DNA from: Symbiodinium natans
Lineage: Eukaryota; Sar; Dinophyceae; Suessiales; Symbiodiniaceae
Assembly: GCA_905221605.1 (NCBI GenBank)
Contig: CAJNDS010002129.1
Span: 302,501 to 364,500, forward strand
Direction: 5' to 3'
Length of the DNA stretch: 62,000 nucleotides
Of this stretch, positions 22,056 to 33,646 are shown piece after piece (position 1 is the stretch's first letter; the number at the start of each line of letters is the position of its first letter). The notes beneath the pieces were generated by a model. It was not told the origin of the DNA. It did not search any database and was given only the letters and a program-made list of their open reading frames with translations. The position numbers and the translations under genes are program-made.

Positions 22056-23618
22056 TGATTAATGTTTCTCCTACTCAAGGGTCACCGCCCCATTGCATCT
22101 TTCATTTAGTGATTGGATGATGGTCTGGCTGCTGGTCGAACAATCAGGGTGATAACACGGCGATGCTTGCCGCATTTATCGGAACGTAACACCGGCAAGA
22201 GCTTTCTCCACAGGCACCATGCAGGGAGTCACAATCAGTCTTGGCTCGTACACCAGTGACTAGGACCTTGTAGTAACCACGCCGCTTGCATTCACATTGC
22301 AGACGCTGCTTGGAGTAGTGCCAAGAAACTCCTATGGATACACCTTCACGCCTGCTGGGCCCTGCTGCTAAAGCCTACATGCAACTGCTGCTGGCACCTC
22401 AATGCCACTTCTTCTTCAAGCCCTTCAGCAATACAATATTCCTTCTGCCTCCAGCGCAGGTAGGAGGGCCGGGATCACGTTGCGGTAGAGCCACTCCTGC
22501 CATTTCGCTGATCGAGGATTTTCGGAAGGATTCGGGGGCTTTCGGCCCAGGACCCGAGACTCGATGTCTACTGGGCGCCGAAAGTGATCTTTCTTCCTCT
22601 GAAGAACAAGCGCATCCTTGCTAAACCTCCTTGAAGTGATCTACAAATGGAGCCAGCTTTGAGCCCGAAGCGACTGTCAGAGCCCTGCCCAACAAAAAAA
22701 GTGCACCTTGGGAGTCATGGCCGCCGCAGCTGCTGCAGCTTTCTTCTGCTCCTGACGCCGGGCTGGGATGCAGGATGTCGAAAAAGCTGTGAAAGAGCTT
22801 TACCTACCTGTTGTTTTACCTTCTTCTCTAGGTACAGGTCTGTGGTTCCATGGGGGCTGTGTTGGACTGGAACTTCGGCCCTCGCGCACAGCAGGTCCTC
22901 TTCGGAAAGCGCTCTTTCCACTCCTTCTGCATGTCTATCCTGACAACCAGAGCTCCAGCACCGCACATCAGCCCAAAAAAAACACCTCTCTCGCACCCGA
23001 AGCAGAAGCAGTACTCTTGGGAAATCTGGCCTCCACGATCATCTTGGACATGTTGAGTTCACATGCCTAGGCAACTCAGCACAATACAACCTCACCCCAA
23101 ACAGAGGGCCCCTCTTCGGGCCTCCGTCGCCTTGAGGAAGTACTCGATGTCCGTCACCGCCTCACATCGAGATGTTTCAGGCACATGGCAGCCCCATGGC
23201 CAATCCCACACCAGACCCCTCTTTGTCTTTTGTATGTTTAGTGATCAGTCATCAGTGTGTTCCATTCCACACTCGACACAAGAGCCGCGCCATGAGGCCT
23301 GGAAGAAGTCAACACGATGCAAGTAGACGTTTGCCGATCTCTCAAAAGGGATCGGCTCCCCATTCACCGCATTTCGCACCTGGCATCACAAACAACACGG
23401 ACTCCACGACAATGGCGGGCCTGAGTGCAACCAAGGTGCGTCGACGCAGTAGGCATCCTCCTGGCATCCGTTGGTATGCGATCGTCTGAATACAGAGCTC
23501 TGCACGGCATGTACCATGGAAAGAGCTCGTCAATGACCCAGCCTTCTCGACGTTGCCATCGAAAAAGATGTGCTGGACCTCCAGACACTCATGTTTCATG
23601 TGTGTGGGTACAGCGCCA

Positions 23619-23682
23619 CTACGTCGAAACTACGTCGAGCTACGTCGAACTACGTCGAGCTACGTTGAGCTACGTTGCAGCT
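23619..23682. repeat. ACTACGTCGA minisatellite
   Basis: About six 10-11 bp units alternating between AACTACGTCG and AGCTACGTCG, the last two reading CTACGTTG. Confidence 0.85.
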
Positions 23683-24858
23683 GGCCTTGGTCTCGGCACG
23701 ATCGATCAGAAGCATCTTCCCTGCCGTGCTTACCCGTTCGTGGGTCTCCCAGAACCTCACCGGGGGGCTGATGGTCGCAGCAGTTCGCAGGCATCCTACA
23801 TTTTCCTTGCAAGATCTAAGTAGCACACGCGAGGTCATCTACAATGGCGGCTGTGTTTGCCGTGTCGAAGATCTGGTGCCTGGCCATGAGACCACGCGCT
23901 TCAAGACTGCCACAGACTGCCCAAATCCACCACAAGTAGCTTCTGAAGCTTTTCCAGTGAGAAATGGTTGCCAGCTGTGCATCAGTCCGGCATAAGCTTC
24001 ATGGTACGGAGGAAAGGTGTACTCCGTAGGCCTGGCAGAGACAAGTGCCAAAACAAAAAAAGCGGGGAGACATTCAGCAGGAACTCCCGGCAGCCTGAAG
24101 GCCGACTCCGGCAAGTCGGCCTGCGCGGAAGCTAGGCTCTCGTAAACTCACCTGTACAGTATATTGTACGGCTTTCTACAGTATGATACAGTATTATACA
24201 ATCGACTCTACAGCATATTCTGCAGCATATTATACATATTATACATAACAGCCTGCGGCTCCGCAGCCTCCGGAACCTCTGCCGGTGGCCTCGGGGCCAT
24301 GCGCGGTAGGGTTTGGGATTCCCTTTGCTGGGCTCCTCGAGGGAAATCCTACTCAGTCCTACATTTCGAAAGATAGCAGTCCGGTTGTGCACCATCTTCC
24401 CCATATACCCCTACAGTAGTACAGGAGCACTGAAAAGCACGAAAAGCCTTTCGGGCATCGGCAACTAATCTTAAATGCCCGAGCAGTGGCAGCAAGGACC
24501 AACTTAAGGCCCCGGCTCCACGGGTCGATCCCTAAAGCGCAGAGAGCCGCCCATCCTATCCATGCCTCAGGGCTTCTCTCACTGAAGGGGAAGGGGAACC
24601 CCAGCTACCCTCCCTCGCCCCTCGTACACACACCCCGCAAAAGGCGGGGTCCGCCCCCTGAGAACCGAGAAGAAGGCGTCCGATGGCTGATTGAGACAGC
24701 CGCATGTCTCGGGAGCCCTGCCGGGAGTCAAGGGGTGATCAGGGGTTTTTACTAAGGGACTTATTTTTCTAGTAAGGGCCTTTAAGGCCTTTAGGGTTTG
24801 GGGATACCCCCGGATGCCTTGTTGCCATCCATCAATGGGGGCCTTGGATGTCAAAAGA

Positions 24859-25614
24859 TCACGGCTCAACCATGCTCTTCGAAGCTCTTCGGCATCGGAA
24901 TCTGACAGCGCAGACGAGTGACTTCTGGGTCTTGTTCTGCCCGTTGTAGGCGGGGTGCTGGCATTGAGCAAACAACCTTGCGTCGCATGGCTCTGCAGGA
25001 GGAGTGTCGCTTTCACAGTGTCTAATTTCATTGGTTGGAGGGTGGTGTTCGGGGAGTTTTTTGGTTGGGGTTCTTGAGTGCCTCGATCCTGGCTTTCTCA
25101 TAGCTTCACATGCTTGCAGGGATGCTGACGCATTAAAGGTGGCTCTTGTAGAAGGACAGTTTCGACTCCTTCTACTATGCAACTTGTTGAGGTGTCCAGT
25201 GAGTTCCAACATGCCCTCAAGTCCAAGAGAGCGCAAAGATACGGGAATCCCGCGATTGAACAGCTCTGGGATTCGGGCTGCAGCTCCTTCTGGGCCTGAC
25301 AATGCGGGGGGGTCGCCAAACAGGGGGGCATGCAGGTCAACACGCACCGCATGTTGTATTAGAGCCTGGCATTGCCTGACGTGAGATTCTAAAGCCCTGC
25401 TGCCTGGAGAAGCTGCTCTTCGCTGAAGGAGCGGAAGACGACTGAAAAACGTCTGCCGCGCTTTGTCAGCTGAATCTAGGTCGACCAAGGCCAAACACAA
25501 AGACCCTGAGGGTCGAAGATCGGATGATGCAGGGCACTGGGGCTGCTGCCAGTAAGTACCAAAAGGATGGAAGAATCTGATGTCGCCCAAAGCGCATGAT
25601 GTTTTGCGCCTCAA
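24859..25614 (-). CDS. uncharacterised open frame, possible exon
   Basis: An open frame of 251 codons, but its first codon is TTG and the first ATG is at about residue 135, so this would have to be an internal or terminal exon. The middle part (about residues 38-150, for example CLALVDLDSADKARQTFF and IPELFNRGIPVSLRSLG) reads like helical protein. The C-terminal third is Ser/Thr/Pro/His-rich. No family was recognised. Confidence 0.25.
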   Translation of the reverse strand: MRRKTSCALGDIRFFHPFGTYWQQPQCPASSDLRPSGSLCLALVDLDSADKARQTFFSRLPLLQRRAASPGSRALESHVRQCQALIQHAVRVDLHAPLFGDPPALSGPEGAAARIPELFNRGIPVSLRSLGLEGMLELTGHLNKLHSRRSRNCPSTRATFNASASLQACEAMRKPGSRHSRTPTKKLPEHHPPTNEIRHCESDTPPAEPCDARLFAQCQHPAYNGQNKTQKSLVCAVRFRCRRASKSMVEP

Positions 25615-25689
25615 GCATTCCCCTCCAAAAAGATGCTGGGATCATTCAGATTATCAATATTCCTGATACTACTCCAACTACTATCACTA

Positions 25690-25891
25690 TAAATTACCAT
25701 GCTTACCAGGATTACCATGACTACCATGATTACCATGATTACCATGATTCCCATGGTACATTACTAGCATTACTAGCACTACTAGCGTTACTAGCATTAC
25801 TAGCATTTCTAGCACTCCTACCATTACTACCATGATTACCCCTACTACCAATATTACCTTTACCACAATTGCTACCGTTTCGACCAGCATT

Positions 25892-25968
<77 letters not shown>

Positions 25969-26045
25969 ACGACGACGACCACAACAACGACGACGACGAC
26001 GACGACCACAGCAACGACGACGAATAAGAAGAAGAAGAAGAAGAG
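25690..26045. repeat. compound microsatellite with (ACG)26
   Basis: Begins with GATTACCAT nonamers and ACTAGCATT units (25700-25830). A pure (ACG)n of about 26 units follows (25891-25968), then ACG/ACC/ACA mixtures and a GAA run (26025-26045). Long frames on both strands here are products of the repeat. Confidence 0.95.
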
Positions 26046-27940
26046 TCACTGCTGTGACTCTACTAGTGCTATGAGACCATCCCTGACCCTGCAGTGTGAG
26101 GCTCTCTGCCTCGGTCTTTGCGGGATCCTCCGGTACCTCCTCCTCTTTCAATGACACCTTGGGAAGAGGTTCAGCCAATTGACAAACACTCTCCTGGCAC
26201 AGGGCTCTGGTTTCACATGTTTCATAACATTGAATGGCCAGCCTTCTTGAGTCCGAAAGCTTTGACGAGGGCCTGACTCACAGCCCCTCGCTTCAGGTGC
26301 GGCTTTCTGCGCAAATTCTGCTCCTCAGTGGCTTGCCTTGTTGGAGTGCTGAAGATTCTTGATCATCTGATCATACATGGGCCGGAACCTGCCAGTGTTG
26401 CTCTTTTCTTCCTCCGATTTCAGGTTTTGGGGGGGCTTCGAGCGTTTTCAAGATATACAGAGTGCTTCCGAGCTGGCGCACTTTGTGCCAGGCTCCCCAG
26501 GGCAGGTGAAGCAGCACCGCTTCTCGGTGGCCAGCTTGATGTTCTCCTCCCGCGCCTGGAAAACAACGGACTGCGCCAGCCGCCTCTTGTTAAAGCCTGA
26601 GCTCAGCTCCTTGTCCTCCATAGTCGGATCGGACGGGTACGCGCGCGCAACATACTCGGCGTACCTCTACCAGCAGCTACACTTTTCGAAGGGAGCGAAA
26701 GCAGTGACAGCGCAAGCAGGGGCACGTGATCAGCGAAGAGTGTGGAGGTTCCAGGGACGGATCTGGAGACTCCAGCGTCTCAGTGCAAAATCGCTGAAGC
26801 CTCTTGCCGATGTTTGGCTTCGAATAGGTGGGCGCCAGGCCCATTCGCCCCCCTCCTCGTCAATGGACCCCCAAGCCAGGCTGGACAAAGCCTCGGCTGA
26901 AAAAAAATCACGAGCACTGGCACGAATGGCTGCGGAGTCCGGGGCAAAGCAACTTGCAAAAGCAAGCTATGAACCTGGCATCGTTCAGCTCGTCCTGTGA
27001 CCACTGGTCAATCAAATGTCAACTTGCTCTCGCTTTGCTGGCGCCCTCTGTTCGAGCAACCACCGGATGAAACAGGCATTCATGAGCAGCGCCATAAAGC
27101 TCAGGGATGTCTCAGCGACAACCACCACGGTCATCAAACTAAAACCGCCGGGCCCGATAGGACAGAGGGCCCTTTGAAAGCTGGTCCAAAGAAGTTGCCG
27201 TTTATCAAAAAAACTTAGAGAGGATGGTGTTGCCTCTGTTGGGGCAGAGGGGCCCGCCTCTGTGCTTCTCCCCCGAGCAACGTCACAGGTCATGATGGTG
27301 CCTCGGCACAGGTGCAAGCATTCTTGTTTTCATTCAGATGCAAGCAGTCGTCGTTCTTGTTGTCATTCTTCTTGATGCGTTTGACCGCTAGAGATGACTC
27401 CGCTCACTGCCCGGCGGTTTTTCTGAGAGCTACATGCGCACACAGTGCTTTTGACAGCCCCAGCTGGCAAAAAGGGACCTCGGCCAACTTGTACACCCGA
27501 CTTGGAGTAAGCTAGGGTTAGGGCATGTTCGAACCCGCCCCCCCGGCCTCCATCGGACATGGGTTCACACAGAGGTGTTCTGTTCAGCAAGCTAAGTTCC
27601 TGCTTTGGAGAATGTAACAGTCGAGAGCATCCCCTGGCGATTTCTTTGGATGCCGAGAGTCTGAGCTGTGAGCCTTGATACTAAAGAGCAGAGGCAAGGG
27701 CTTGGAACAGGACTGGAACCCTATATGGAACAAGGAGCAACGAGAACAACTCTCCGGCCGTGCTCAACGTCAGAGGATTTCACCGTTTTGAGCCTTGTTT
27801 ATTGTCCCCTCCCATCCCCTCCTCACGGTTTGAGCAGGTCGGGACCCCATCTTTCCCTCCCGATCCGAAAGAGACGGGACACCTAGCAACACAAGCACAC
27901 TCGTCCCTCTCAGATACACAAAAGACCCCCCTCACTGCAC

Positions 27941-28075
27941 GCTCTCTTCTCTCTCTTCTCTCTCTGTCTCTCTCTTTCTTTATGCCCGCAAAGAGAGAGA
28001 AAGAGAGAGAGAGAGAGAGAGTGCGACAGAAAGAAAAAAAAGAAAGAAAGAAAGATAGATAGAAAGAAAGAAAGA
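27941..28075. repeat. pyrimidine-then-purine tract, imperfect hairpin
   Basis: A CT-rich arm (27941-27980), a short TATGCCCGC centre, then a GA-rich arm (27990-28021) and GAAA repeats. The arms can pair as an imperfect long hairpin. Confidence 0.85.
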
Positions 28076-28767
28076 GCGGAACCAACCCAAGTGTCAAGTC
28101 AGCTCTGGCAAACTACAGTTGTAGCCCCATGCCAAACGGAGATGAGCCTCAATCCCCGCAACCCGCACCCTGCGGCTGAAGGGGAAGTCAGCTTTGAGCG
28201 CAGCCCCACGCAACTATGGACAGCAGCACAGCTAGTGTAGGATGGAATGAAGTCCTCAAGCTGTGATCACACAAACCCGACAAAGCCTTCCTTCCTCTCT
28301 TCCGGGAAGAAAGCCTGCGTTTCTCAAACGCTGCCAGAACACACCGGAGCACCCTCACAGAGACCCTGGACTCACGCGATCTCGCTTGCACACCTTGGCG
28401 AGGGGCTTGCACCCGAAGCCCTACGAAAGAAAGACAGACAGAAAGAACCAAAAAAGAAACAAAGAAGGATGTTTGACAAAAAAACAATAATAAAGATTAG
28501 TTCGTAGGCGGTGGCGACAGACCCAAGCTGACAGAGCCATACAAAGCCTCCGAGGGGTCACCCAACAGCGGCCTTGAAGCCCTTCCAAACACACATCGTT
28601 GGCAGCACTTTGTGGCTGTGGATGAATGCTGACTTTATGCTAGGGGGCAGCAGGGAGGGGACAGACGCGCACGGGACGCGCAATCATCCACGTGAGGATG
28701 CCCGCTACACTTGCAGAGACGTCGGACGGGGGCAACCCCTCAAGCCAGAAAATAAAGAAAGCAAGAA

Positions 28768-28769
<2 letters not shown>

Positions 28770-28801
<32 letters not shown>
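28770..28801. repeat. (GA)n microsatellite
   Basis: About 15 perfect GA units. Confidence 0.95.
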
Positions 28802-28803
<2 letters not shown>

Positions 28804-29790
28804 AGAGTAGGGGCGAGAGTAGGGGTTGGGGGGTGAGCATTTTTGGTACAGGGGCGAATCAGAAAGCTTCACGCCTGGCCGGCAAAGGGCAGGCGGAACG
28901 ATGTGCAAGGCGCTCCTTCTTCCGGACTTGATGAAAGCCCAACTTGGAGGAGCTGAGTTCGTGACACAGTCCTCTTTCCCCCACACACTCCACACAGAAA
29001 CCCCCGAACAGCATCTGAGGATTATCCTGAGGGCGGCTGTGACCCACTCTGGGTCAAACCTGCCGATCTATGCACTGTGTTTCCTCTGACCCATAACTAG
29101 TACGGCCAAGCTTGATTGTATTTGCGTTCGACTTCCTGCGCCGGTGGCACAAGAGCGTCGGCCAAAGATTGCCTAGCCCGGAAACCAGCTACTTGTGAAC
29201 TGCTAATCACCCCTCGGATCTTTGGCTGATCACTCTTTCACTTGTTTCTGTTTCTGCTTCTTCTCCTTGTTCTTCTGGCACGGGCGGAGAAAAAACCCTG
29301 CGTGCCAGACGCGCTCGTACTGACTACGTCCAAGGTACCCTCTCTTCATCTCATCTCTCGCTCGCATGGCACAGCGGGCACTGCAGCACTCTTGCAAAGT
29401 CTGCAAAGGGCCGGACGCGGAAGAGCCACATGCAGGATCAGCCAGCGCTTCCTCTCGTCCTGCTTCCATCAATGCAGCTCTCCTTCCACGGGAAGCCCAT
29501 GAGCTGCTTGGGGTCCTCGGAGAGCTCGCTCTCAAAAGGAAAAGATGGGTCCTGTGAAGGGAGGGGCTTGGTCTGAGGGTTTTAAGTTTTAAGGCTTTAA
29601 GCTCTGGATTTCTGGGTTTCGGGCCCGCGGGTAAAGGACTCTAGGATGGTAGGGTCTTTGGCTCAGTTGCTGCAAATGTCTGCCTTTCAACCCTCAGTGA
29701 AGAGGTTGCGGTGGACCTGGATGGGTGGCGGCTGCAAGGGCATGTCCAGCCCTCCAGCAGGAGGGTCCGCGGGAGCCTGCAGACGCTGCA

Positions 29791-29857
29791 GCCCTAAAAA
29801 CCCTAAGCCCTAAACCCTAAACCCTAAACCCGAAACCCCAAACCCTAAACCCTGAAC
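29791..29857. repeat. CCCTAAA telomere-like array
   Basis: About nine units with CCCTAAG, CCCGAAA and CCCCAAA variants. Confidence 0.9.
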
Positions 29858-31402
29858 TGCACCTCGGGCCCATCTGAACCTCAGCTGTTTAAACATCAAC
29901 ACAGAGCAGCACGGAATGGTCTGGGAGCGTGATTCATCCCCCCCACCCACCGGCAGGTCGTTGCTTGTGGAACCGGGGCCCAGACCTCCTGTCATGAGGG
30001 AACCTCGGCAGACTCAGCAGTATTCGAGGAACCGTACAAGAGCTTAAAGGAGATCATCTGCGGGCTCTGCAGACGAGGGTGTGCAGTTGTGGCAGTGTGG
30101 GCAGTGACTCGGAATCCGTTTCCGCTTGGCCCTCCACCTCTTAAGGGGCCCCGTGGACAGCAAGGCGACTACTGATAACTGCCCCTGGAGCCATGGTGGC
30201 GGCGTCGGAAGCATGTCGGAGCGCCCAAAGCTCCCGGATGAGCAGCTGCAGACATGCCGAAGTCTTCGTTGACTTCTCTGCAAGTTTTGGGGCAAGTTGT
30301 AAACTTGGCCCGACAGCCTCCAAGCCAGAGTCGCTCGGGTGCGGGCTCGGCGGCCTGGCTAAAGTTTAGAGACGTGCCAGGGGAGCTACTAAAAAGCTCG
30401 ACATCCTGCTCCTTCCACGCTGCGAGGTCGGTACCTCAGAGGCATTGTCTCCCCTCCCTAAACTCATCCTAAACTCTAAACCTTCGCTGCGGCTGAGGGC
30501 TTGAGGGCTACACGCTTGTGGGCGGCAACGGGAGCGATGCCTCTCCGGAATGCAGAAGCTTCAAAAGCAGAGGCAATTTAAGCCTTAGGCATGAGGCCGC
30601 AGGTTGGCGAAAGCTGTCCTGGAGCTGTCGACTTTCAAGCGTGAGTGGCTCCTCCCTGGGCACAAGGCTGCACAGAGCTGCAGAGAGCTGTGAGTTTTTG
30701 GGTGAATTTCAGGCACCTGATCTGACACCACATGGCGCCCACCGCTCAGGCAAAGACCGTGGGCCACCATTGATCCAACCGCGAGAACTCGGCTTGGCCG
30801 ACTCTCCCTGCAAAGGCACAAAACCAACTTGAGGATCGCGACCAGTCTCGAGTGCAGTTCCAGTGAATCTAAGGTGTCCAAGCCTGGCTCACAGGTGTGC
30901 TCGTCAACTCACTGCCGATTCGCATCGCCTGGAAATACGGCCTATGTTAACACGCCTTCAATGTGATGACTCCGCATCTTGCGCCTCGAGGTTCACAGGG
31001 GGCACTCTGGGCATTGTCTTCCTCTCCCGCATGGCCAGTTTTGCCTGGCCAGACATCCCAAAATACCCTGAACGTTCCTATCCTGAGGCTTCTCACCGTG
31101 GTGGGGCACTGCACATCATTGGGTAACTGCCCCATGACTGATCCAGGGAAGAACATAATTTCTTCAAAACGAATACGCAAAGATCCCTGCACAGAGAGAA
31201 AGAAGATGACCACCCAGTTGCGAGCCAGGCTTGCACGAATGAACAGCACCTACCTACATGTTCTGCAGGCACGTCCCAGCACAGCAAACACAGGAGAGCT
31301 CACGATTCTTGATGCATCTGAGAATGAAACAGGGTGTGGGCCATTGCTGATAGAGATAGTGCCCAGCACTCTGGACCCTGACCCAACAACTCGTAACCCA
31401 AA

Positions 31403-31435
31403 GCCCTAAACCCTAAACCCTAAACCCTCAAACCC
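31403..31435. repeat. CCCTAAA telomere-like array
   Basis: Four to five units. An array in the opposite orientation starts 80 bp further on. Confidence 0.9.
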
Positions 31436-31515
31436 CAAAGCCCAGAACGCGCCACCTGCGGACGCGGAGACACCCCGGTGCTGAGGGTGCCGGGGTCTGG
31501 GCCTCCTGGCTTTTG

Positions 31516-31690
31516 AGGTTGAGGGTTTAGGGGTTTAGGGGTTTACGGTTTAGGGTCTGGGGTTTAGGGCTTTTAAGGCTTTTAGGGCTTTTAGGGGGCT
31601 TTGGGGTTTTCAGGGTTCAGGATTTAGAGCTAGGATTCGGGGTCTGGGTTGAGGGCCTCAGGGCTTAGGGAATTTAAGGGTTGCCTGTGG
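31516..31690. repeat. degenerate TTTAGGG-derived array
   Basis: Runs of GGGTTTA, GGGGTTTA, GGGCTTTTA and similar units that decay gradually to the right. The orientation is opposite to 31403-31435. Confidence 0.8.
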
Positions 31691-32849
31691 TTGGGCCAGT
31701 TTAGGATTGATAGAGAAGGGTTGTTTGTGGCTTTGGGGATCTTGGGGTTGATGGCTTTGGGGGGAATTTGGGGTATGCGGCTAAAGCGATTAGGGTTTTA
31801 GAGTTGACAAGGACTTACAGCTTCACAATCAGGGCTTCAGAGGGAGTTCAGGTTGAAGATGAGGTTCATGGTGGCGATTTCGCACGACATAGGAAAGACT
31901 TAGTTTTTCAAGCGCAGGTCTCCACACTTGAGCGTCTTCATCAATGGCGCCGCAGGGCGAACTCCAGACATGTCGGGTGTTTTATGTGGAGTTTTGGGAG
32001 CCTGCCCCCGGCCTACATCCAGTGGCATCACCGGAGGTGGGCTGCCACGGCGCGCCTCGCCAGTGCCGCGTTCTGGCGCCCATCGTGCGTTCAGGGCGAG
32101 CCAAGGGCCCGAAATTATGAGACCCCGCCGGCAACCACCAGCGCCCAAAGTGGCCCCCCAAAAGAGCCAAACCTTGGCTTCGGCTGCCGTAACCTCCCTG
32201 CGTTCTGCCTGCCAGGCTCCACCAGCACTGCCAGGGCCTGGAGATGGCTCTCTCTTTGTGGGGCCGCGGCCATCTCCTTATGTTAGTTTCAAACAGAGAC
32301 CTTCACTACCCATCTTACGGAGAACTGCTTGCGCATATATACAGGCTTTGAGAGTTGTTCCGGCGTACTTAGGCTTCGTCACATGCAGGTCTCTTCACAC
32401 AGCCTAATGTGGCTATATGAAGCAGGGTATATATTTCTTGTACCCCCAAAAGGACACCCAAGGTATACACTCACCAAGATTAAAAAGGAACCTTATGTAC
32501 ACAACCTGCGGCAGCAGGTTGCTCACTCTCTACATGTGTCCGGCACGTGTGCCATCGGCTTCCAAAAGATGTGCCTTTCTTGGGTTCTTCTGTCTGGCCA
32601 AGTGAGCCAGCAGAACATGGCAACTAACCTCCAAGATTTGTGCAGTGAATGGCTCACCACTAGCATCCACTCTCTCCACCCACAGGAAGCTCGCACCACA
32701 AATCTGATGTATTTGTGGCAGATCGCGGGTCTCGTGCTTGTGCTGTGATTGGGAAACTTGCGATGCTTGCTCAGCACGCGACGATCAAGAGCAGCATTTC
32801 CTCCAAGCCTGTGCAAGTCATGCCAGGAATGGGGTATCTTCCCATTGAC

Positions 32850-32965
32850 AGCTAGTATTAGAATAATAATAAGAAAAATGATAGAACAATAATAGAATAC
32901 TAATAGAATACTAATAGAATACTAATGGAATACTAAAAGAATACCAATTGAATACTGATAGAATA
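32850..32965. repeat. AT-rich AATAGAATACT repeat
   Basis: About six imperfect 11-12 bp units of the type AATACTAATAGA. Confidence 0.9.
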
Positions 32966-33119
32966 ATCAACCTAGAAAAACTACTGGCAACAAAGCAGCG
33001 CCTGGGCAATGGTGCCGGTGTATCCAGATCCTCAGAGAGCTCAAAGGGAGCGTTGACCTGCTGAGTAACCAGGGCTTTGGGTGGACAAATTACCACCATG
33101 GCTGCCATGGCTCATACGA

Positions 33120-33178
33120 GGGTTTCCGAATTTAGGGGTACCTTACTGGGGTCCTTGCTAAAAGGGGATCCTACTATT
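33120..33178 (-). repeat. dispersed repeat, copy B
   Basis: Reverse-complement counterpart of 9525-9605; see that entry. The matching part covers the sequence from the TTCGG edge through AAGGACCCC to CCAAATAGT. Confidence 0.7.
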
Positions 33179-33181
33179 TGG

Positions 33182-33212
33182 GGTCGACATTAGGGGTCCC
33201 TTATTGTCGACC
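33182..33212. other. perfect 8-bp hairpin, 15-nt loop
   Basis: GGTCGACA (33182-33189) is the exact reverse complement of TGTCGACC (33205-33212). It directly adjoins dispersed repeat copy B and may be its end. Confidence 0.6.
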
Positions 33213-33217
33213 TACAT

Positions 33218-33646
33218 ATGCCAAGTCAGATCACACCAGCCAGAATTCTCCATCTTTTAATCACGAGGCCGCCTGGTAATTGTTGGAACCGATTTGTGTC
33301 CCTATGCCAGAATTATGGTCAGGATCGTGCGAGCTTCATGCTCTTGACCAAGCCGGAATACGAATCATTTCATTGGAAGATCGCTCTAGCAGATGCACAA
33401 GTGATGCTGTATGGCTCCAGGACCGACCTCAACAAGAGCCAGCTCTTTGATAATTTGCGAGCCTTGATGCAGCGCAGTGTAGCCGATTCACAGCCCAACA
33501 ACACGTTGTTTGGAGATTTCTACAACCGATTACCCTCCTCGTGCAGCTTCTCCGAGCGGAAATCTCTCGGCGGCATTCGTTGCTGCACCGGCCAGAAAAA
33601 GCAGAGGACCACGGACCACGGCCAGAAAGAAGCTGTACCCTCTTGA
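33218..33646 (+). CDS. uncharacterised small open frame
   Basis: 142 codons from an ATG. Parts look protein-like (WNRFVSLCQNYGQDRASFML, SQLFDNLRALMQRSVADSQ), but no family was recognised. It could be a remnant of a mobile element, given the repeat just upstream. Confidence 0.22.
   Translation: MPSQITPARILHLLITRPPGNCWNRFVSLCQNYGQDRASFMLLTKPEYESFHWKIALADAQVMLYGSRTDLNKSQLFDNLRALMQRSVADSQPNNTLFGDFYNRLPSSCSFSERKSLGGIRCCTGQKKQRTTDHGQKEAVPS

Larger units (their letters stand above)
19102..24858. other. large region without a recognised gene
   Basis: Contains telomere-like arrays, an AT-rich tract and a minisatellite listed separately. Open frames at 22640-23060 and 23675-23995 (plus) and 23342-24114 (minus) overlap each other and show no domain. 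Degenerate CCCTAAA units are scattered at 19490-19610. Confidence 0.45.
26046..33119. other. large region without a recognised gene
   Basis: A 207-codon plus frame at 26377-27000 ends in a Lys/Ala/Ser-rich stretch but shows no domain. Low-complexity and telomere-like arrays are listed separately. Degenerate GGGTTT/GGGCTT runs recur at 29570-29660. Confidence 0.45.

Noticed and set aside
24519-24545. T-arm-like CACGGGTCGATCCC sequence as a tRNA
   Set aside because: No anticodon arm, D arm or acceptor stem could be built around it.
26377-27000. 207-codon plus frame as a gene
   Set aside because: There is no domain, and its length is within what chance allows in a window of this size and composition.
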